Origin: Utricularia gibba | Taxonomy: Eukaryota > Streptophyta > Magnoliopsida > Lamiales > Lentibulariaceae | Direction: 5' to 3' | Length of the DNA stretch: 58,943 nucleotides | NCBI GenBank assembly: GCA_002189035.1 | Contig: NEEC01000258.1 | Span: forward strand, 1 to 58,943 | Part shown: piece by piece, positions 27,375 through 38,842 of the stretch | Numbering within the stretch: position 1 is the first letter of the stretch | Layout of the letters: each line of letters begins with the position of its first letter | The notes under the pieces: generated by a model | The model's database searches: none | What the model was told of the DNA's origin: nothing | Seen by the model: only the letters and a program-made list of their open reading frames with translations | Made by a program: the position numbers and the translations under genes

Positions 27375-27394
27375 AATAAAGTGATGTATTTATT
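27375..27394. other. AATAAA...TTTATT inverted pair (example copy)
   Basis: AATAAA (27375-27380) and TTTATT (27389-27394) form an inverted pair with an 8-bp spacer, so a polyadenylation-like hexamer reads on both strands. B and most C copies have it. A copies read AAGAAA on the plus strand and keep only the minus-strand hexamer. There is no evidence of transcription, so this is a motif note only. Confidence 0.3.
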
Positions 27395-27440
27395 ATCGTT
27401 CGGTTTTCGGGGGCTGCCTACATGGTTTTTCAAGGAACCG

Positions 27441-27469
27441 CTTCTCGTTTTGTGGCGGCCAGTCTCGCT
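27441..27469 (+). other. Most conserved core block of the monomer (example copy)
   Basis: The 29-bp block begins CTTCTCGTTTTGTGGCGGCC and ends at TCTCGCT. It contains the odd-centred palindrome TGGCGGCCA (27453-27461). It is nearly unchanged in A, B and C copies and is usually retained in the most shortened copies of zone 1. Copies near 9437 and 10450 are exceptions that have lost it. Conservation could mean a bound protein, or only that the families happen to agree here. No known site is claimed. Confidence 0.6.
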
Positions 27470-27519
27470 GGGAACTTGGTCCTTGACCCCGATTCTGTAT
27501 GGCTCATGAGGTCAACTGG

Positions 27520-27531
27520 ATGCAAATCGAT
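27520..27531 (+). promoter_or_regulatory. Octamer ATGCAAAT overlapping ATCGAT (example copy)
   Basis: ATGCAAAT matches the canonical octamer bound by POU-domain factors in animals. It runs directly into the palindrome ATCGAT. It is present in A (zone 1) and B copies and in many C copies. C subtypes R and S read ATGGAAAT, and several zone 2 A copies read ATACAAAT. With no species known, a binding function is speculative. The motif match itself is exact. Confidence 0.3.
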
Positions 27532-27566
27532 TAAAAAAAATGATGCATTTGTTTAAATTATGATGT

Positions 27567-27575
27567 CACGTGCAC
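27567..27575 (+). promoter_or_regulatory. CACGTG/GTGCAC overlapping palindromes (example copy)
   Basis: TCACGTGCACCCCACATGAT occurs in nearly every copy of all three families. CACGTG is the canonical E-box/G-box hexamer of bHLH and plant bZIP factors, and GTGCAC overlaps it by three bases. Seven copies in zone 2 read CAAGTG instead. Function is not shown by sequence alone, because a hexamer in a satellite may be incidental. Confidence 0.3.
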
Positions 27576-29492
27576 CCCACATGATTTTTTCAACAACTTA
27601 CTTTATACTTGAGCAGGCGGTCTTTGGGTGCACCTGGAACGGGACAAAGGTAATGTTTGGCTTGCACCGAGAGTTAGTTGTAGTCCGGCAAATAAAGTGA
27701 TGTATTTATTATCGTTCGTTTTTCGGGGCTGCCTACATGGTTTTTCAAGGAACCGCTTCTCGTTTGTGGCGGCCAGTCTCGCTGGGAACTTGGTCCTTGA
27801 CCATTTCTGTATGGCTCATGAGGTCAACTGGATGCAAATCGATTAAAAAAAATGATGCATTTGTTTAAATTATGATGTCACGTGCACCCCACATGATTTT
27901 TTTAACAACTTACTTTATACTTGAGCAGGCGTCTTTGGGACCTGGAACCGGACAAAAGGTAAGGTTGGCTTGCACCGAAGTTAGTTGTAGTCCGGCAATA
28001 AAGTGATGTATTTATTATCGTTCGTTTTTCGGGGGCTGCCTACATGGTTTTTCAAGGAACCGCTTCTCGTTTTGTGGCGGCCAGTCTCGCTGGGAACTTG
28101 GTCCTTGACCCCGATTCTGTATGGCTCATGAGGTCAACTGGATGCAAATCGATTAAAAAAAATGATGCATTTGTTTAAATGATGTCACGTGCACCCCACA
28201 TGATTTTTTCAACAACTTACTTTATACTTGAGCAGGCGGTCTTTGGGTGCACTTGGAACGGGACAAAGGTAAGTTTGGCTTGCACCGAGAGTTAGTTGTA
28301 GTCCGGCAAATAAAGTGATGTATTTATTATCGTTCGGTTTTCGGGGCTGCCTACATGGTTTTTCAAGGAACCGCTTCTCGTTTTGTGGCGGCCAGTCTCG
28401 CTGGAACTTGGTCCTTGACCCCGATTCTGTATGGCTCATGAGGTCAACTGGATGCAAATCGATTAAAAAAAATGATGCATTTGTTTAAATTATGATGTCA
28501 CGTGCACCCCACATGATTTTTTTAACAACTTACTTTATACTTGAGCAGGCGGTCTTTGGGTGCACCTGGAACGGGACAAAGGTAAGTTGGCTTGCACGAG
28601 AGTTAGTTGTAGTCCGGCAAATAAAGTGATGTATTTATTATCGTTCGTTTTCGGGGGCTGCCTACATGGTTTTTCAAGGAACCGCTTCTCGTTTTATGGC
28701 GGCCAGTCTCGCTGGGAACTTGGTCCTTGACCCCGATTCTGTATGGCTCATGAGGTCAACTGGATGCAAATCGATTAAAAAAAATGATGCATTTGTTTAA
28801 ATTATGATCACGTGCACCCCACATGATTTTTTCAACAACTTACTTTATACTTGAGCAGGCGGTCTTTGGGGCACCGGAACGGACAAAGGTAAGTTTGGCT
28901 TGCACCGAGAGTTAGTTGTAGTCCGGCAAATAAAGTGATGTATTTATTATCGTTCGGTTTTCGGGGCTGCCTACATGGTTTTCAAGGAACCGCTTCTCGT
29001 TTTGTGGCGGCCAGTCTCGCTGGGAACTTGGTCCTTGACCCCGATTCTGTATGGCTCATGAGGTCAACTGGATGCAAATCGATTAAAAAAAATGATGCAT
29101 TTGTTTAAATTATGATGTCACGTGCACCCCACATGATTTTTTCAACAACTTACTTTATACTTGAGCAGGCGGTCTTTGGGTGCACCTGGAACGGGACAAA
29201 GGTAATGTTTGGCTTGCACCGAGAGTTAGTTGTAGTCCGGCAAATAAAGTGATGTATTTATTATCGTTCGTTTTCGGGGGCTGCCTACATGGTTTTCAAG
29301 GAACCGCTTCTCGTTTTGTGCGGCCAGTCTCGCTGGGAACTTGGTCCTTGACCCCATTTCTGTATGGCTCATGAGGTCAACTGGATGCAAATCGATAAAA
29401 AAAATGATGCATTTGTTTAAATTACGATGTCAAGTGCACCCCACATGATTTTTTTAACAACATACTTTATACATGAGGAGGCGTCTTGGGGG

Positions 29493-29795
29493 GCACTTGG
29501 AACCGGAAAAAGATCAGCTTAGGCTTGGCCCAAAGTAAGTTGTAGCCCGGCAAAGAAAGTGATGTATTTATTAACGTTCGGTTTTCGGGTTGCCTACATG
29601 GTTTTTCAAGGAACAGCTTCTCGTTTTGTGGCGGCCAGTGCTGGAACTTGGTCCTTGCCCCGATTCTTTATGGCTCATGAGGACAAAAGGATACAAATCA
29701 ATGAATACAATGATGCATTTGTTTAAATTACGATATCACGTGCACCCCACATGATTTTTTCAACAACTTACTTTATACTTGAGCAGGCGTCTTTG
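29493..29795 (+). repeat. A-type monomer 5 of zone 2
   Basis: An A copy with the atacaaat variant at 29691-29698 and part of the core lost (ccagtgctgg). The upstream copy has CAAGTG at 29431-29436. The next A copy is only 934 bp away, about 3 monomers, the shortest higher-order unit of the zone. Confidence 0.82.
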
Positions 29796-30426
29796 GTGCA
29801 CCTGGAACGGGACAAAGGTAAGGTTTGGCTTGCACCGAGAGTTAGTTGTAGTCCGGCAAATAAAGTGATGTATTTATTATCGTTCGGTTTTCGGGGGCTG
29901 CCTACATGGTTTTTCAAGGAACCGCTTCTCGTTTTGTGGCGGCCAGTCTCGCTGGGAACTTGGTCCTTGACCCCGATTCTGTATGGCTCATGAGGTCAAC
30001 TGGATGCAAATCGATTAAAAAAATGATGCATTTGTTTAAATTATGATGTCACGTGCACCCCACATGATTTTTTCAACAACTTACTTTATACTTGAGCAGG
30101 CGGTCTTTGGGTGCACCTGGAACGGGACAAAGGTAATGTTTGGCTTGCACCGAGAGTTAGTTGTAGTCCGGCAAATAAAGTGATGTATTTATTATCGTTC
30201 GTTTTCGGGGGCTGCCTACATGGTTTTTCAAGGAACCGCTTCTCGTTTTGTGGCGGCCAGTCTCGCTGGGAACTTGGTCCTTGACCCCATTTCTGTATGG
30301 CTCATGAGGTCAACTGGATGCAAATCGAATAAAAAAAATGATGCATTTGTTTAAATTACGATGTCAAGTGCACCCCACATGATTTTTTTAACAACATACT
30401 TTATACATGAGGAGGCGGTCTTGGGG

Positions 30427-30735
30427 GCACTTGGAACCGGAAAAAGATCAGCTTAGGCCTTGGCCCAAAGTAAGTTGTAGCCGGCAAAGAAAGTGATGTA
30501 TTTATTAACGTTCGGTTTTCGGTGTTGCCTACATGGTTTTTCAAGGAACAGCTTCTCGTTTTGTGGCGGCCAGTTCGCTAGGAACTTGGTCCGGGCCCGC
30601 GATTCTTTATGGCTCATGAGGACAAAAGGATACAAATCAATGAATACAATGATGCATTTGTTTAAATTACGATATCACGTGCACCCACATGATTTTTTCA
30701 ACAACTTACTTTATACTTGAGCAGGCGGTCTTTGG
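30427..30735 (+). repeat. A-type monomer 6 of zone 2
   Basis: A full A copy with cgggcccgcgattctttatgg and atacaaatcaatgaatacaa. The upstream copy has CAAGTG at 30365-30370. The next A copy is 1,252 bp away, about 4 monomers. Confidence 0.82.
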
Positions 30736-31678
30736 GTGCACCTGGAACGGGACAAAGGTAAGGTTTGGCTTGCACCGAGAGTTAGTTGTAGTCCGGCAAA
30801 TAAAGTGATGTATTTATTATCGTTCGGTTTTCGGGGGCTGCCTACATGGTTTTTCAAGGAACCGCTTCTCGTTTTGTGGCGGCCAGTCTCGCTGGAACTT
30901 GGTCCTTGACCCCGATTCTGTATGGCTCATGAGGTCAACTGGATGCAAATCGATTAAAAAAAATGATGCATTTGTTTAAATTATGATGTCACGTGCACCC
31001 CACATGATTTTTTCAACAACTTACTTTATACTTGAGCAGGCGGTCTTTGGGTGCACCTGGAACGGGACAAAGGTAATGTTTGGCTTGCACCGAGAGTTAG
31101 TTGTAGTCCGGCAAATAAAGTGATGTATTTATTATCGTTCGGTTTTCGGGGGCTGCCTACATGGTTTTTCAAGGAACCGCTTCTCGTTTTGTGGCGGCCA
31201 GTCTCGCTGGGAACTTGGTCCTTGACCCGATTCTGTATGGCTCATGAGGTCAACTGGATGCAAATCGATAAAAAAAAATGATGCATTTGTTTAAATTATG
31301 ATGTCACGTGCACCCCACATGATTTTTTCAACAACTTACTTTATACTTGAGCAGGCGGTCTTTGGGTGCACCTGGAACGGGACAAAGGTAATGTTTGGCT
31401 TGCACCGAGAGTTAGTTGTAGTCCGGCAAATAAAGTGATGTATTTATTATCGTTCGTTTTTCGGGGGCTGCCTACATGGTTTCAAGGAACCGCTTCTCGT
31501 TTTGGCGGCCAGTCTCGCTGGGAACTTGGTCCTTGACCCCATTTCTGTCTGGCTCATGAGGTCAACTGGATGCAAATCGAATAAAAAAATGATGCATTTG
31601 TTTAAATTACGATGTCAAGTGCACCCCACATGATTTTTTTAACAACATACTTTATACATGAGGAGGCGGTCTTGGGGG

Positions 31679-31987
31679 GCACTTGGAACCGGAAAAAGAT
31701 CAGCTTAGGCCTTGGCCCAAAGTAAGTTGTAGCCCGGCAAGAAAGTGATGTATTTATTAACGTTCGGTTTTCGGTGTTGCCTACATGGTTTTTCAAGGAA
31801 CAGCTTCTCGTTTTGTGGCGGCCAGTTTCGCTAGGAACTTGGTCCGGGCCCGCGATTCTTTATGGCTCATGAGGACAAAAGGATACAAATCAATGAATAC
31901 AATGATGCATTTGTTTAAATTACGATATCACGTGCACCCACATGATTTTTCAACAACTTACTTTATACTTGAGCAGGCGGTCTTTGG
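31679..31987 (+). repeat. A-type monomer 7 of zone 2
   Basis: A full A copy with the atacaaat variant at 31883-31890. The upstream copy has CAAGTG at 31616-31621. The next A copy is 1,567 bp away, about 5 monomers. Confidence 0.82.
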
Positions 31988-33245
31988 GTGCACCTGGAAC
32001 GGGACAAAGGTAAGGTTTGGCTTGCACCGAGAGTTAGTTGTAGTCCGGCAAATAAAGTGATGTATTTATTATCGTTCGGTTTTCGGGGGCTGCCTACATG
32101 GTTTTTCAAGGAACCGCTTCTCGTTTTGTGGCGGCCAGTCTCGCTGGGAACTTGGTCCTTGACCCGATTCTGTATGGCTCATGAGGTCAACTGGATGCAA
32201 ATCGATTAAAAAAATGATGCATTTTTTTAAATTATGATGTCACGTGCACCCCACATGTTTTTTTCAACAACTTACTTTATACTTGAGCAGGCGGTCTTTG
32301 GGTGCACCTGGAACGGACAAAGGTAAGGTTGGCTTGCATCGAGAGTTAGTTGTAGTCCGGCAAATAAAGTGATGTATTTATTATCGTTCGCTTTTCGGGG
32401 GCTGCCTACATGGTTTTTCAAGGAACCGCTTCTCGTTTTATGGCGGCCAGTCTCGCTGGGAACTTGGTCCTTGACCCCGATTCTGTATGGCTCATGAGGT
32501 CAACTGGATGCAAATCGATTAAAAAAAATGATGCATTTGTTTAAATTATGATGTCACGTGCACCCCACATGATTTTTTCAACAACTTACTTTATACTTGA
32601 GCAGGCGGTCTTTGGGTGCACCTGGAACGGGACAAAGGTAATGTTTGGCTTGCACCGAGAGTTAGTTGTAGTCCGGCAAATAAAGTGATGTATTTATTAT
32701 CGTTCGTTTTTCGGGGGCTGCCTACATGGTTTTTCAAGGAACCGCTTCTCGTTTTGTGGCGGCCAGTCTCGCTGGGAACTTGGTCCTTGACCCCGATTCT
32801 GTATGGCTCATGAGGTCAACTGGATGCAAATCGATTAAAAAAATGATGCATTTGTTTAAATTATGATGTCACGTGCACCCCACATGATTTTTTTAACAAC
32901 TTACTTTATACTTGAGCAGGCGGTCTTTGGGTGCACCTGGAACGGGACAAAGGTAATGTTTGGCTTGCACCGAGAGTTAGTTGTAGTCCGGCAAATAAAG
33001 TGATGTATTTATTATCGTTCGTTTTTCGGGGCTGCCTGCATGGTTTTCAAGGAACCGCTTCTCGTTTGTGGCGGCCAGTCTCGCTGGGAACTTGGTCCTT
33101 GACCCCATTTCTGTCTGGCTCATGAGGTCAACTGGATGCAAATCGAATAAAAAAAATGATGCATTTGTTTAAATTACGATGTCAAGTGCACCCCACATGA
33201 TTTTTTTAACAACTTACTTTATACATGAGCAGGCGGTCTTGGGGG

Positions 33246-33547
33246 GATTGGAACGGAAAAAATCAGCTTAGGCTTGCCCAAAGTAAGTTGTAGCCCGGCA
33301 AAAAAAAGTGATGTATTTTTATTAACGTTCGGTTTTCGGGTTGCCTACATGGTTTTTCAAGGAACAGCTTCTCGTTTTGTGGCGGCCAGTCTCGCTGGAA
33401 CTTGGTCCGGGCCCCGATTCTTTATGGCTCATGAGGTCAACTGGATGCAAATCAAAAAAATGATGCATTTGTTTAAATTATGATATCACGTGCACCCCAC
33501 ATGATTTTTTCAACAACTTACTTTATACTTGAGCAGGCGGTCTTTGG
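33246..33547 (+). repeat. A-type monomer 8 of zone 2 (A/B mixture)
   Basis: The leader is reduced (ggggggattggaacgg). The centre is A (ttaacg, aacagc) and the end is B (tcaactgg). The copy has ggcaaaaaaaagtg and an expanded tatttttattaac. The upstream copy has CAAGTG at 33183-33188. The next A copy is 3,413 bp away, about 11 monomers, the longest unit. Confidence 0.72.
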
Positions 33548-35355
33548 GTGCACCTGGAACGGGACAAAGGTAAGGTTTGGCTTGCACCGAGAGTTAGTTG
33601 TAGTCCGGCAAATAAAGTGATGTATTTATTATCGTTCGGTTTTCGGGGGCTGCCTACATGGTTTTTCAAGGAACCGCTTCTCGTTTTTGGCGGCCAGTCT
33701 CGCTGGGAACTTGGTCCTTGACCCCGATTCTGTATGGCTCATGAGGTCAACTGGATGCAAATCGATTAAAAAAATGATGCATTTGTTTAAATTATGATGT
33801 CACGTGCACCCCACATGATTTTTTCAACAACTTACTTTATACTTGAGCAGGCGGTCTTTGGGTGCACCTGGAACGGGACAAAGTAAGTTGGCTTGCATCG
33901 AGAGTTAGTTGTAGTCCGGCAAATAAAGTGATGTATTTATTATCGTTCGTTTTCGGGGGCTGCCTACATGGTTTTTCAAGGAACCGCTTCTCGTTTTGGC
34001 GGCCAGTCTCGCTGGGAACTTGGTCCTTGACCCCGATTCTGTATGGCTCATGAGGTCAACTGGATGCAAATCGATTAAAAAAAATGATGCATTTGTTTAA
34101 ATTATGATGTCACGTGCACCCCACATGATTTTTTCAACAACTTACTTTATACTTGAGCAGGCGGTCTTTGGGTGCACCTGGAACGGGACAAAGGTAAGTT
34201 TGGCTTGCACCGAGAGTTAGTTGTAGTCCGGCAAATAAAGTGATGTATTTATTATCGTTCGGTTTTCGGGGGCTGCCTACATGGTTTTTCAAGGAACCGC
34301 TTCTCGTTTGTGGCGGCCAGTCTCGCTGGGAACTTGGTCCTTGACCCGATTTTGTATGGCTCATGAGGTCAACTGGATGCAAATCGATAAAAAAAAATGA
34401 TGCATTTTTTAAATTATGATGTCACGTGCACCCCACATGATTTTTTCAACAACTTACTTTATACTTGAGCAGGCGGTCTTGGGTGCACTGGAACGGGACA
34501 AAGGTAATGTTTGGCTTGCACCGAGAGTTAGTTGTAGTCCGGCAAATAAAGTGATGTATTTATTATCGTTCGCTTTTCGGGGCTGCCTACATGGTTTTCA
34601 AGGAACCGCTTCTCGTTTTGTGGCGGCCAGTCTCGCTGAACTTGGTCCTTGACCCATTTCTGTCTGGCTCATGAGGTCAACTGGATGCAAATCGAATAAA
34701 AAAAATGATGCATTTGTTTAAATTACGATGTCACGTGCACCCCACATGATTTTTTCAACAACTTACTTTATACTTGAGCAGGCGGTCTTTGGGTGCACCT
34801 GGAACGGGACAAAGGTAATGTTTGGCTTGCACGAGAGTTAGTTGTAGTCCGGCAAATAAAGTGATGTATTTATTATCGTTCGGTTTTTCGGGGGCTGCCT
34901 ACATGGTTTTTCAAGGAACCGCTTCTCGTTTTGTGGCGGCCAGTCTCGCTGGGAACTTGGTCCTTGACCCGATTCTGTATGGCTCATGAGGTCAACTGGA
35001 TGCAAATCGATTAAAAAAAATGATGCATTTGTTTAAATTATGATGTCACGTGCACCCCACATGATTTTTTCAACAACTTACTTTATACTTGAGCAGGCGG
35101 TCTTTGGGTGCACTGGAACGGGACAAAGGTAATGTTTGGCTTGCACCGAGAGTTAGTTGTAGTCCGGCAAATAAAGTGATGTATTTATTATCGTTCGGTT
35201 TTTCGGGGGCTGCCTACATGGTTTTTCAAGGAACCGCTTCTCGTTTTGTGGCGGCCAGTCTCGCTGGGAACTTGGTCCTTGACCCCGATTCTGTATGGCT
35301 CATGAGGTCAACTGGATGCAAATCGATTAAAAAAAATGATGCATTTGTTTAAATT

Positions 35356-35371
35356 ACAAACACACACACCT
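35356..35371 (+). repeat. CA-rich replacement of the CACGTG block
   Basis: The text reads acaaacacacacacc between aaatt and tgattttttc. Every neighbour has atgatgtcacgtgcacccca there. It is the only CA-repeat patch seen in the window and removes the E-box-like palindrome from this copy. Confidence 0.85.
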
Positions 35372-36029
35372 GATTTTTTCAACAACTTACTTTATACTTG
35401 AGCAGGCGGTCTTTGGGTGCACCTGGAACGGGACAAAGGTAAGTTTGGCTTGCACCGAGAGTTAGTTGTAGTCCGGCAAATAAAGTGATGTATTTATTAT
35501 CGTTCGGTTTTCGGGGCTGCCTACATGGTTTTTCAAGGAACCGCTTCTCGTTTTGTGGCGGCCAGTCTCGCTGGGAACTTGGTCCTTGACCCGATTCTGT
35601 ATGGCTCATGAGGTCAACTGGATGCAAATCGATTAAAAAAAATGATGCATTTGTTTAAATTATGATGTCACGTGCACCCACATGATTTTTCAACAACTTA
35701 CTTTATACTTGAGCAGGCGGTCTTTGGGTGCACCTGGAACGGGACAAAGGTAAGTTTGGCTTGCACCGAGAGTTAGTTGTAGTCCGGCAAATAAAGTGAT
35801 GTATTTATTATCGTTCGGTTTTTCGGGGCTGCCTACATGGTTTTTCAAGGAACCGCTTCTCGTTTTGTGGCGGCCAGTCTCGCTGGGAACTTGGTCCTTG
35901 ACCCGATTCTGTATGGCTCATGAGGTCAACTGGATGCAAATCGATTAAAAAAAATGATGCATTTGTTTAAATTATGATGTCACGTGCACCCCACATGATT
36001 TTTTTCAACAACTTACTTTATACTTGAGC

Positions 36030-36050
36030 AGGCGGTCTTAACGGAACGGA
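36030..36050 (+). other. Leader deletion in a B monomer
   Basis: Reads ggtcttaacggaacggac where neighbours have ggtctttgggtgcacctgg followed by aacgggac. The GTGCACC motif is lost from this copy. Confidence 0.75.
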
Positions 36051-36658
36051 CAAAGGTAAGTTTGGCTTGCACCGAGAGTTAGTTGTAGTCCGGCAAATAA
36101 AGTGATGTATTTATTATCGTTCGGTTTTCGGGGGCTGCCTACATGGTTTTTCAAGGAACCGCTTCTCGTTTTGGCGGCCAGTCTCGCTGGGAACTTGGTC
36201 CTTGACCCGATTCTGTATGGCTCATGAGGTCAACTGGATGCAAATCGATTAAAAAAAATGATGCATTTGTTTAAATTATGATGTCACGTGCACCCCACAT
36301 GATTTTTTCAACAACTTACTTTATACTTGAGCAGGCGGTCTTTGGGTGCACCTGGAACGGGACAAAGGTAAGTTTGGCTTGCACCGAGAGTTAGTTGTAG
36401 TCCGGCAAATAAAGTGATGTATTTATTATCGTTCGTTTTTCGGGGCTGCCTACATGGTTTTTCAAGGAACCGCTTCTCGTTTTGTGGCGGCCAGTCTCGC
36501 TGGGAACTTGGTCCTTGACCCCGATTCTGTATGGCTCATGAGGTCAACTGGATGCAAATCGATAAAAAAAATGATGCATTTGTTTAAATTACGATGTCAA
36601 GTGCACCCCACATGATTTTTTCAACATACTTTATACATGAGGAGGCGGTCTTTGGGGG

Positions 36659-36969
36659 GCACTTGGAACGGGAAAAGATCAGCTTAGGCCTTGGCCCAAA
36701 GTAAGTTGTAGCCCGGCAAAGAAAGTGATGTATTTATTAACGTTCGGTTTTCGGTGTTGCCTACATGGTTTTTCAAGGAACAGCTTCTCGTTTTGTGGCG
36801 GCCAGTCTCGCTAGGAACTTGGTCCGGGCCCCGATTCTTTATGGCTCATGAGGACAAAAGGATGCAAATCAATGAATAAAATGATGCATTTGTTTAAATT
36901 ACGATATCACGTGCACCCCACATGATTTTTTTCAACAACTTACTTTATACTTGAGCAGGCGGTCTTTGG
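36659..36969 (+). repeat. A-type monomer 9 of zone 2
   Basis: An A copy with atgcaaatcaatg. The upstream copy has CAAGTG at 36598-36603. The next A copy is 2,770 bp away, about 9 monomers. Confidence 0.8.
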
Positions 36970-38818
36970 GTGCACTTGGAACGGGACAAAGGTAAGGTTG
37001 GCTTGCACCGAGAGTTAGTTGTAGTCCGGCAAATAAAGTGATGTATTTATTATCGTTCGGTTTTCGGGGGCTGCCTACATGGTTTTTCAAGGAACCGCTT
37101 CTCGTTTTGTGGCGGCCAGTCTCGCTGGAACTTGGTCCTTGACCCCGATTCTGTATGGCTCATGAGGTCAACTGGATGCAAATCGATTAAAAAAAATGAT
37201 GCATTTGTTTAAATTATGATGTCACGTGCACCCCACATGATTTTTTCAACAACTTACTTTATACTTGAGCAGGCGGTCTTTGGTGCACCTGGAACGGGAC
37301 AAAGGTAAGTTTGGCTTGCACGAGAGTTAGTTGTAGTCCGGCAAATAAAGTGATGTATTTATTATCGTTCGGTTTTCGGGGCTGCCTACATGGTTTTTCA
37401 AGGAACCGCTTCTCGTTTTGTGGCGGCCAGTCTCGCTGGGAACTTGGTCCTTGACCCCGATTGTATGGCTCATGAGGTCAACTGGATGCAAATCGATTAA
37501 AAAAAATGATGCATTTGTTTAAATTATGATGTCACGTGCACCCCACATGATTTTTTCAACAACTTACTTTATACTTGAGCAGGCGGTCTTTGGTGCACCT
37601 GGAACGGGACAAAGGTAAGGTTGGCTTGCAAGTTAGTTGTAGTCCGGCAAATAAAGTGATGTATTTATTATCGTTCGTTTTCGGGGCTGCCTACATGGTT
37701 TTTCAAGGAACCGCTTCTCGTTTTGTGGCGGCCAGTCTCGCTGGGAACTTGGTCCTTGACCGATTCTGTATGGCTCATGAGGTCAACTGGATGCAAATCG
37801 ATTAAAAAAAATGATGCATTTGTTTAAATTATGATGTCACGTGCACCCCACATGATTTTTTCAACAACTTACTTTATACTTGAGCAGGCGGTCTTTGGGT
37901 GCACCTGGAACGGGACAAAGGTAATGTTTGGCTTGCACCGAGAGTTAGTTGTAGTCCGCAAATAAAGTGATGTATTTATTATCGTTCGTTTTTCGGGGGC
38001 TGCCTACATGGTTTTTCAAGGAACCGCTTCTCGTTTTGTGGCGGCCAGTCTCGCTGGGAACTTGGTCCTTGACCCCGATTCTGTATGGCTCATGAGGTCA
38101 ACTGGATGCAAATCGATTAAAAAAAATGATGCATTTGTTTAAATTATGATGTCACGTGCACCCCACATGATTTTTTCAACAACTTACTTTATACTTGAGC
38201 AGGCGGTCTTTGGGTGCACCTGGAACGGACAAAGGTAAGTTTGGCTTGCACCGAGAGTTAGTTGTAGTCCGGCAAATAAAGTGATGTATTTATTATCGTT
38301 CGGTTTTCGGGGGCTGCCTACATGGTTTTTCAAGGAACCGCTTCTCGTTTTGTGGCGGCCAGTCTCGCTGGGAACTTGGTCCTTGACCCGATTCTGTATG
38401 GCTCATGAGGTCAACTGGATGCAAATCGATTAAAAAAAATGATGCATTTGTTTAAATTATGATGTCACGTGCACCCCACATGATTTTTTCAACAACTTAC
38501 TTTATACTTGAGCAGGCGGTCTTTGGGTGCACTTGGAACGGACAAAGGTAGTTTGGCTTGCACCGAGAGTTAGTTGTAGTCCGGCAAATAAAGTGATGTA
38601 TTTATTATCGTTCGTTTTCGGGGGCTGCCTACATGGTTTTTCAAGGAACCGCTTCTCGTTTGTGGCGGCCAGTCTCGCTGGGAACTTGGTCCTTGACCCC
38701 GATTCTGTATGGCTCATGAGGTCAACTGGATGCAAATCGATTAAAAAAATGATGCATTTGTTTAAATTATGATGTCACGTGCACCCCACATGATTTTTTA
38801 ACAACTTACTTTACTTGA

Positions 38819-38842
38819 GCAGGCGGTCTTAGTTAGGCTTGC
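38819..38842 (+). other. Leader deletion (~28 bp) in a B monomer
   Basis: Reads gcggtcttagttaggcttgc. The gtgcacctggaacgggacaa stretch is absent, and the preceding TTTATACTTG is cut to tttacttg. Confidence 0.75.

Larger units (their letters stand above)
27312..27627 (+). repeat. Reference monomer, family B (316 bp)
   Basis: An intact B copy used here for internal coordinates. Hand count gives 62 C and 80 G in 316 bp (about 45% GC) and 14 CpG against about 15.7 expected. Landmarks are AATAAA 27375-27380, T-tracts at 27404, 27426 and 27448, conserved core 27441-27469, CTCATGAG 27503-27510, ATGCAAAT 27520-27527 overlapping ATCGAT 27526-27531, ATGCAT 27543-27548, TTTAAA 27552-27557, and CACGTG 27567-27572 overlapping GTGCAC 27570-27575. 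Confidence 0.9.

Noticed and set aside
27312-27627. CENP-B box in the monomer
   Set aside because: I looked for TTCG, then four bases, A, two bases, CGGG. The nearest candidates, around ggaacgggac and ttcggttttcggggg, have wrong spacing and lack the central A.
27312-27627. tRNA-derived (SINE-like) origin with Pol III A and B boxes
   Set aside because: GTTCGGTTTTCGG is reminiscent of a B box but lacks the GGTTCGANTCC core, and no A box lies at the right distance. No poly-A tail or target duplications are seen.
27312-27627. G-quadruplex or telomere-like sequence
   Set aside because: Only one G-run of five per monomer (CGGGGGC) and isolated GGG triplets are present. There is no closely spaced set of four runs and no telomeric hexamer tract.
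27567-27627. Internal sub-duplication inside the monomer, since GTGCACC occurs in both the CACGTG block and the leader ~60 bp later
   Set aside because: Apart from the 7-bp match the flanks do not align, so an internal repeat is not supported.
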